The notes under the pieces: model-generated
The model's database searches: none
Told to the model about the DNA's origin: nothing
Seen by the model: only the letters and a program-made list of their open reading frames with translations
Part shown: piece by piece, positions 6,246 to 7,834 of the stretch
Position numbering within the stretch: the stretch's first letter is position 1
Layout of the letters: the number at the start of each line of letters is the position of its first letter
DNA from: Nitrospirota bacterium
Lineage (GTDB): Bacteria; Nitrospirota; Nitrospiria; Nitrospirales; UBA8639
Length of the DNA stretch: 7,834 bases
Assembly: GCA_029881175.1 (NCBI GenBank)
Contig: JAOUNC010000124.1
Location: 1 to 7,834 of the forward strand
Reading direction: 5' to 3'
Program-made: the position numbers and the translations under genes

Positions 6246-7166
6246 TTACTTGGAGGTGTTCACGCGCGAGCGATCGTCCGTGACGGGGGGTTGAGCAGGC
6301 ATCTGTTTGGTAATGGCACAGGTAAACTCTTGCCCATGAAAGTTTAAAAGATAGACGGAGATTTCCACGGGGATACCCTGCCCCTGCTTGGTTCGGTGCA
6401 TCGTGGAATAGGAGAGGGTTTTCCCTTGTCGTAATTCGTTGAGATGATTTTGGTAGTTTTGATTGTCATGGTTTGGGGAAATGTCTGGAATGCGTAGGGC
6501 TTCTAGTTCTTCTTTGGTGTAACCAAGGATTTGGTATGCCGCCTGGTTGGCAAATCGAAATCGTTTGTCCGTATCAGCAATAAGAATGGCTTGTGGCACG
6601 TGATCGAAGGCGAATTGCATGAGCTGGATCGTTTCAGCCAGCCGCTGATATTCATCCAATGAGAGTTGGTAACTCGGTCCTGTGGACTTTGGTCTTGAGG
6701 GAGGGCTTGGTTGGATAAGTGAAGGGAACGGGAGGGGGTTCGTCGAAACATGTGATGCGGATTCCCCTTGTTCTTCAAATTTCTTAGCCCCAAGGACGGC
6801 TCGACGAAGTATTTGCTGAATCTCTTCACGACTATAGGGTTTGGTCAGATAGGCAAAGGCTTTATTGAGAATGTCGGGGGGAGTTGATTGGTCAAGGGAA
6901 GTAAAAGCCGTTAAAAGAATGATGGGTAACTCCGGTTTCTGACTGGCTAATTCTTTGAGGATTTCAATACCGTCACGATCGGGAAGGCCCACATCTAAGA
7001 GAACGGCATCATAGTGCTCCGCCAACCCCTTCTTTAAGGCAGCATTTCCAGTATATGCGACGTCCACATCAAAATTTCCCTGGCGAAGATAATCTGCAAG
7101 TGCCAAGCTGATGTCAGGATCATCATCTACGACCAGAACTCGCGGCATGTTAGTCACGGGGGCCAT
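6246..7166 (-). CDS. Response regulator with receiver and PAS domains, no output domain
   Basis: The 306-residue protein has an N-terminal REC domain (8-125) with acidic residues Asp14-Asp16, phosphoacceptor Asp58 (LLDVGLPD), Thr86 and Lys109 (TKP), so it should be phosphorylatable. A Pro/Ser-rich linker (about 140-166) leads to a PAS domain (about 175-288): FDHVPQAILIADTDKRFRFANQAAYQILGYTKEEL (read in pieces from 187), then a PAC-like tail FHGQEFTCAITKQ. After this there are only about 18 polar residues: no DNA-binding, GGDEF, EAL, HD-GYP or kinase domain. It probably acts by protein contact or feeds a kinase as a signal-sensing partner. Start is ATG at 7166; ATG at 7148 (residue 7) is an alternative, and neither has a strong ribosome-binding site. 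It lies 383 nt downstream of a histidine kinase gene on the same strand and converges with the NtrC-type gene across a 99-nt gap. Confidence 0.88.
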   Translation of the reverse strand: MAPVTNMPRVLVVDDDPDISLALADYLRQGNFDVDVAYTGNAALKKGLAEHYDAVLLDVGLPDRDGIEILKELASQKPELPIILLTAFTSLDQSTPPDILNKAFAYLTKPYSREEIQQILRRAVLGAKKFEEQGESASHVSTNPLPFPSLIQPSPPSRPKSTGPSYQLSLDEYQRLAETIQLMQFAFDHVPQAILIADTDKRFRFANQAAYQILGYTKEELEALRIPDISPNHDNQNYQNHLNELRQGKTLSYSTMHRTKQGQGIPVEISVYLLNFHGQEFTCAITKQMPAQPPVTDDRSRVNTSK

Positions 7167-7549
7167 TTACTTCAGGTATGTCACAGGATTAAGAAAAGGG
7201 GACTGACCGAAGATGTTGGAAAGTGACAAACTCTTCAACCGACCCAGGGCTTCTCCCATTGGGGATGCAAATTTGAGACTTATTTAAACCGTTGTTTTTC
7301 AAGAAGCCAATAAGGGGTAAAACCCCACAAACGTATCCTTTCAGATAACAATTGTATCGAAAGCGATACGTTTCCTGAAGTTCGGGAAAGGCCCAGTGGT
7401 GAGAAAGGTTTTCTTTGAAATGCCCTGAATAGGATCATTGTTGGAAAATGATGCCGCATGTCACAAGCGATGAATCTGACGAATCACAGAAGTCACTTTC
7501 CTTCCTCATCAAGCCTGATGATGGGGTGAGATGAACGAGAGGGCTGGAA
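7167..7549. other. 383-nt non-coding gap between histidine kinase and REC-PAS genes
   Basis: No convincing gene is seen on either strand. On the minus strand one 24-codon frame starting near 7510 has no family features. The gap holds inverted repeats at 7314-7326, 7354-7369, 7329-7373 and 7506-7521 (TCATCA-AGCC-TGATGA). A start for the REC-PAS transcript probably lies here, but no convincing -35/-10 pair was found. Confidence 0.5.
7314..7373 (-). promoter_or_regulatory. Nested and competing hairpins upstream of the REC-PAS gene
   Basis: GTATCG-AAAG-CGATAC (7354-7369) is a perfect 6-bp hairpin. AAACGTATC (7329-7337) is the exact reverse complement of GATACGTTT (7365-7373), 9 bp, sharing the 7364-7369 arm, so the two stems exclude each other. 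GGGGT-AAA-ACCCC (7314-7326) follows on the minus strand, then TTATT. The layout resembles an attenuator or a terminator of the kinase transcript; function is inferred. Confidence 0.32.
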
Positions 7550-7834
7550 TCAGACGGGAGGAATATCCGGTGATTCCGGCGGTTGATTGGGTACCGTAAA
7601 AGAGAATCGGCTGCCTTCGCCTGGCGTGCTGGTGACCCAGATTCTTCCGCCATGCAACTCCACTAAACTTTTGGTAATGGCGAGCCCCAGGCCGGCCCCA
7701 CGATTTTTGATGTCGGCGGCTTGTCCCCGGTAGAACCGTTCGAAAATCGTCTGCTGTTCGTCTAGAGGAATGCCGCAACCCGTATCCTGGATGCAGGTTT
7801 TCACGGACCCATCCTCCTGCTGGCATACTTCTAC
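7550..7834 (-). CDS. Sensor histidine kinase, C-terminal HATPase end (partial at window edge)
   Basis: The minus-strand frame is open from the right edge to the stop at 7550, giving the last 94 residues of a larger gene. G1 box DTGCGIP is at visible residues 17-23, an F-box-like FERFYRG at 31-37, and the G2 box GAGLGLAI at 46-53, followed by VELHGG and STPGEGSRFSFTVP: the end of an ATP-binding HATPase_c domain of a HisKA-type kinase. It phosphorylates a conserved histidine from ATP; that histidine, the N-box and any sensor domain are outside the window. The domain is followed by a short proline-rich tail (NQPPESPDIPPV). Upstream of the same-strand REC-PAS gene by 383 nt, it is a plausible partner of that protein or of the NtrC-type regulator. 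The GTG at 7804 is internal, not a start. Confidence 0.92.
   Translation of the reverse strand, partial: VEVCQQEDGSVKTCIQDTGCGIPLDEQQTIFERFYRGQAADIKNRGAGLGLAITKSLVELHGGRIWVTSTPGEGSRFSFTVPNQPPESPDIPPV

Noticed and set aside
7435..7653. 72-codon minus-strand ORF overlapping the kinase end
   Set aside because: Most of it is out of frame with the HATPase domain, and its free tail in the gap has no recognisable features.
1..7834. CRISPR array or cas genes near the CARF gene
   Set aside because: No regularly spaced direct repeats and no Cas10, Csm/Cmr, Cas6 or adaptation gene is visible on either strand.

Overview
The window reads as a bacterial chromosome segment of moderate GC content. The mix of lipB, a YbgC/4HBT thioesterase, a GmhA-type SIS isomerase with a deoxyhypusine-synthase-like partner, an NtrC-type regulator and frequent GTG/TTG starts with weak Shine-Dalgarno signals would fit Nitrospirota (Nitrospira-like) or a deltaproteobacterial-type lineage. 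This placement is an impression from protein style, not a search result.

Layout. Bases 1-240 (minus) are the 5' end of an IS4-family transposase (DUF4372 N-terminal domain) running off the left edge. Its leader at 241-380 carries a strong hairpin against the start codon and probably the end of the element. From about 381 to 561 there is AT-rich non-coding DNA. Bases 562-2937 (minus) form a tight three-gene unit, in transcription order: a CARF-domain protein of the CRISPR-associated TIGR02710/Cas02710 family, a hotdog acyl-CoA thioesterase (YbgC/4HBT) and octanoyltransferase LipB. No cas genes or CRISPR array are in the window, so the CARF protein is an orphan here, joined to two acyl-thioester enzymes.

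Divergently, 3071-4616 (plus) encodes a GmhA/SIS sugar-phosphate isomerase and an overlapping conserved protein with deoxyhypusine-synthase-like character. After a palindrome-rich 123-nt gap comes an NtrC-type sigma-54 response regulator (4743-6146, plus). Converging on it are a REC-PAS protein (6246-7166, minus) and, 383 nt further upstream, the C-terminal ATPase end of a histidine kinase (7550 to beyond 7834, minus). The right third is therefore a two-component signalling cluster.

Most unusual points: the CARF protein has lost the residues typical of both ligand-binding loops and of the HEPN-like RNxSILAHG motif, suggesting an effector repurposed or inactivated away from CRISPR; the GmhA-like/DHS-like pair is of unknown joint function; the NtrC-type receiver domain has an extra loop of about 17 residues; and several non-coding stretches hold structured inverted repeats.
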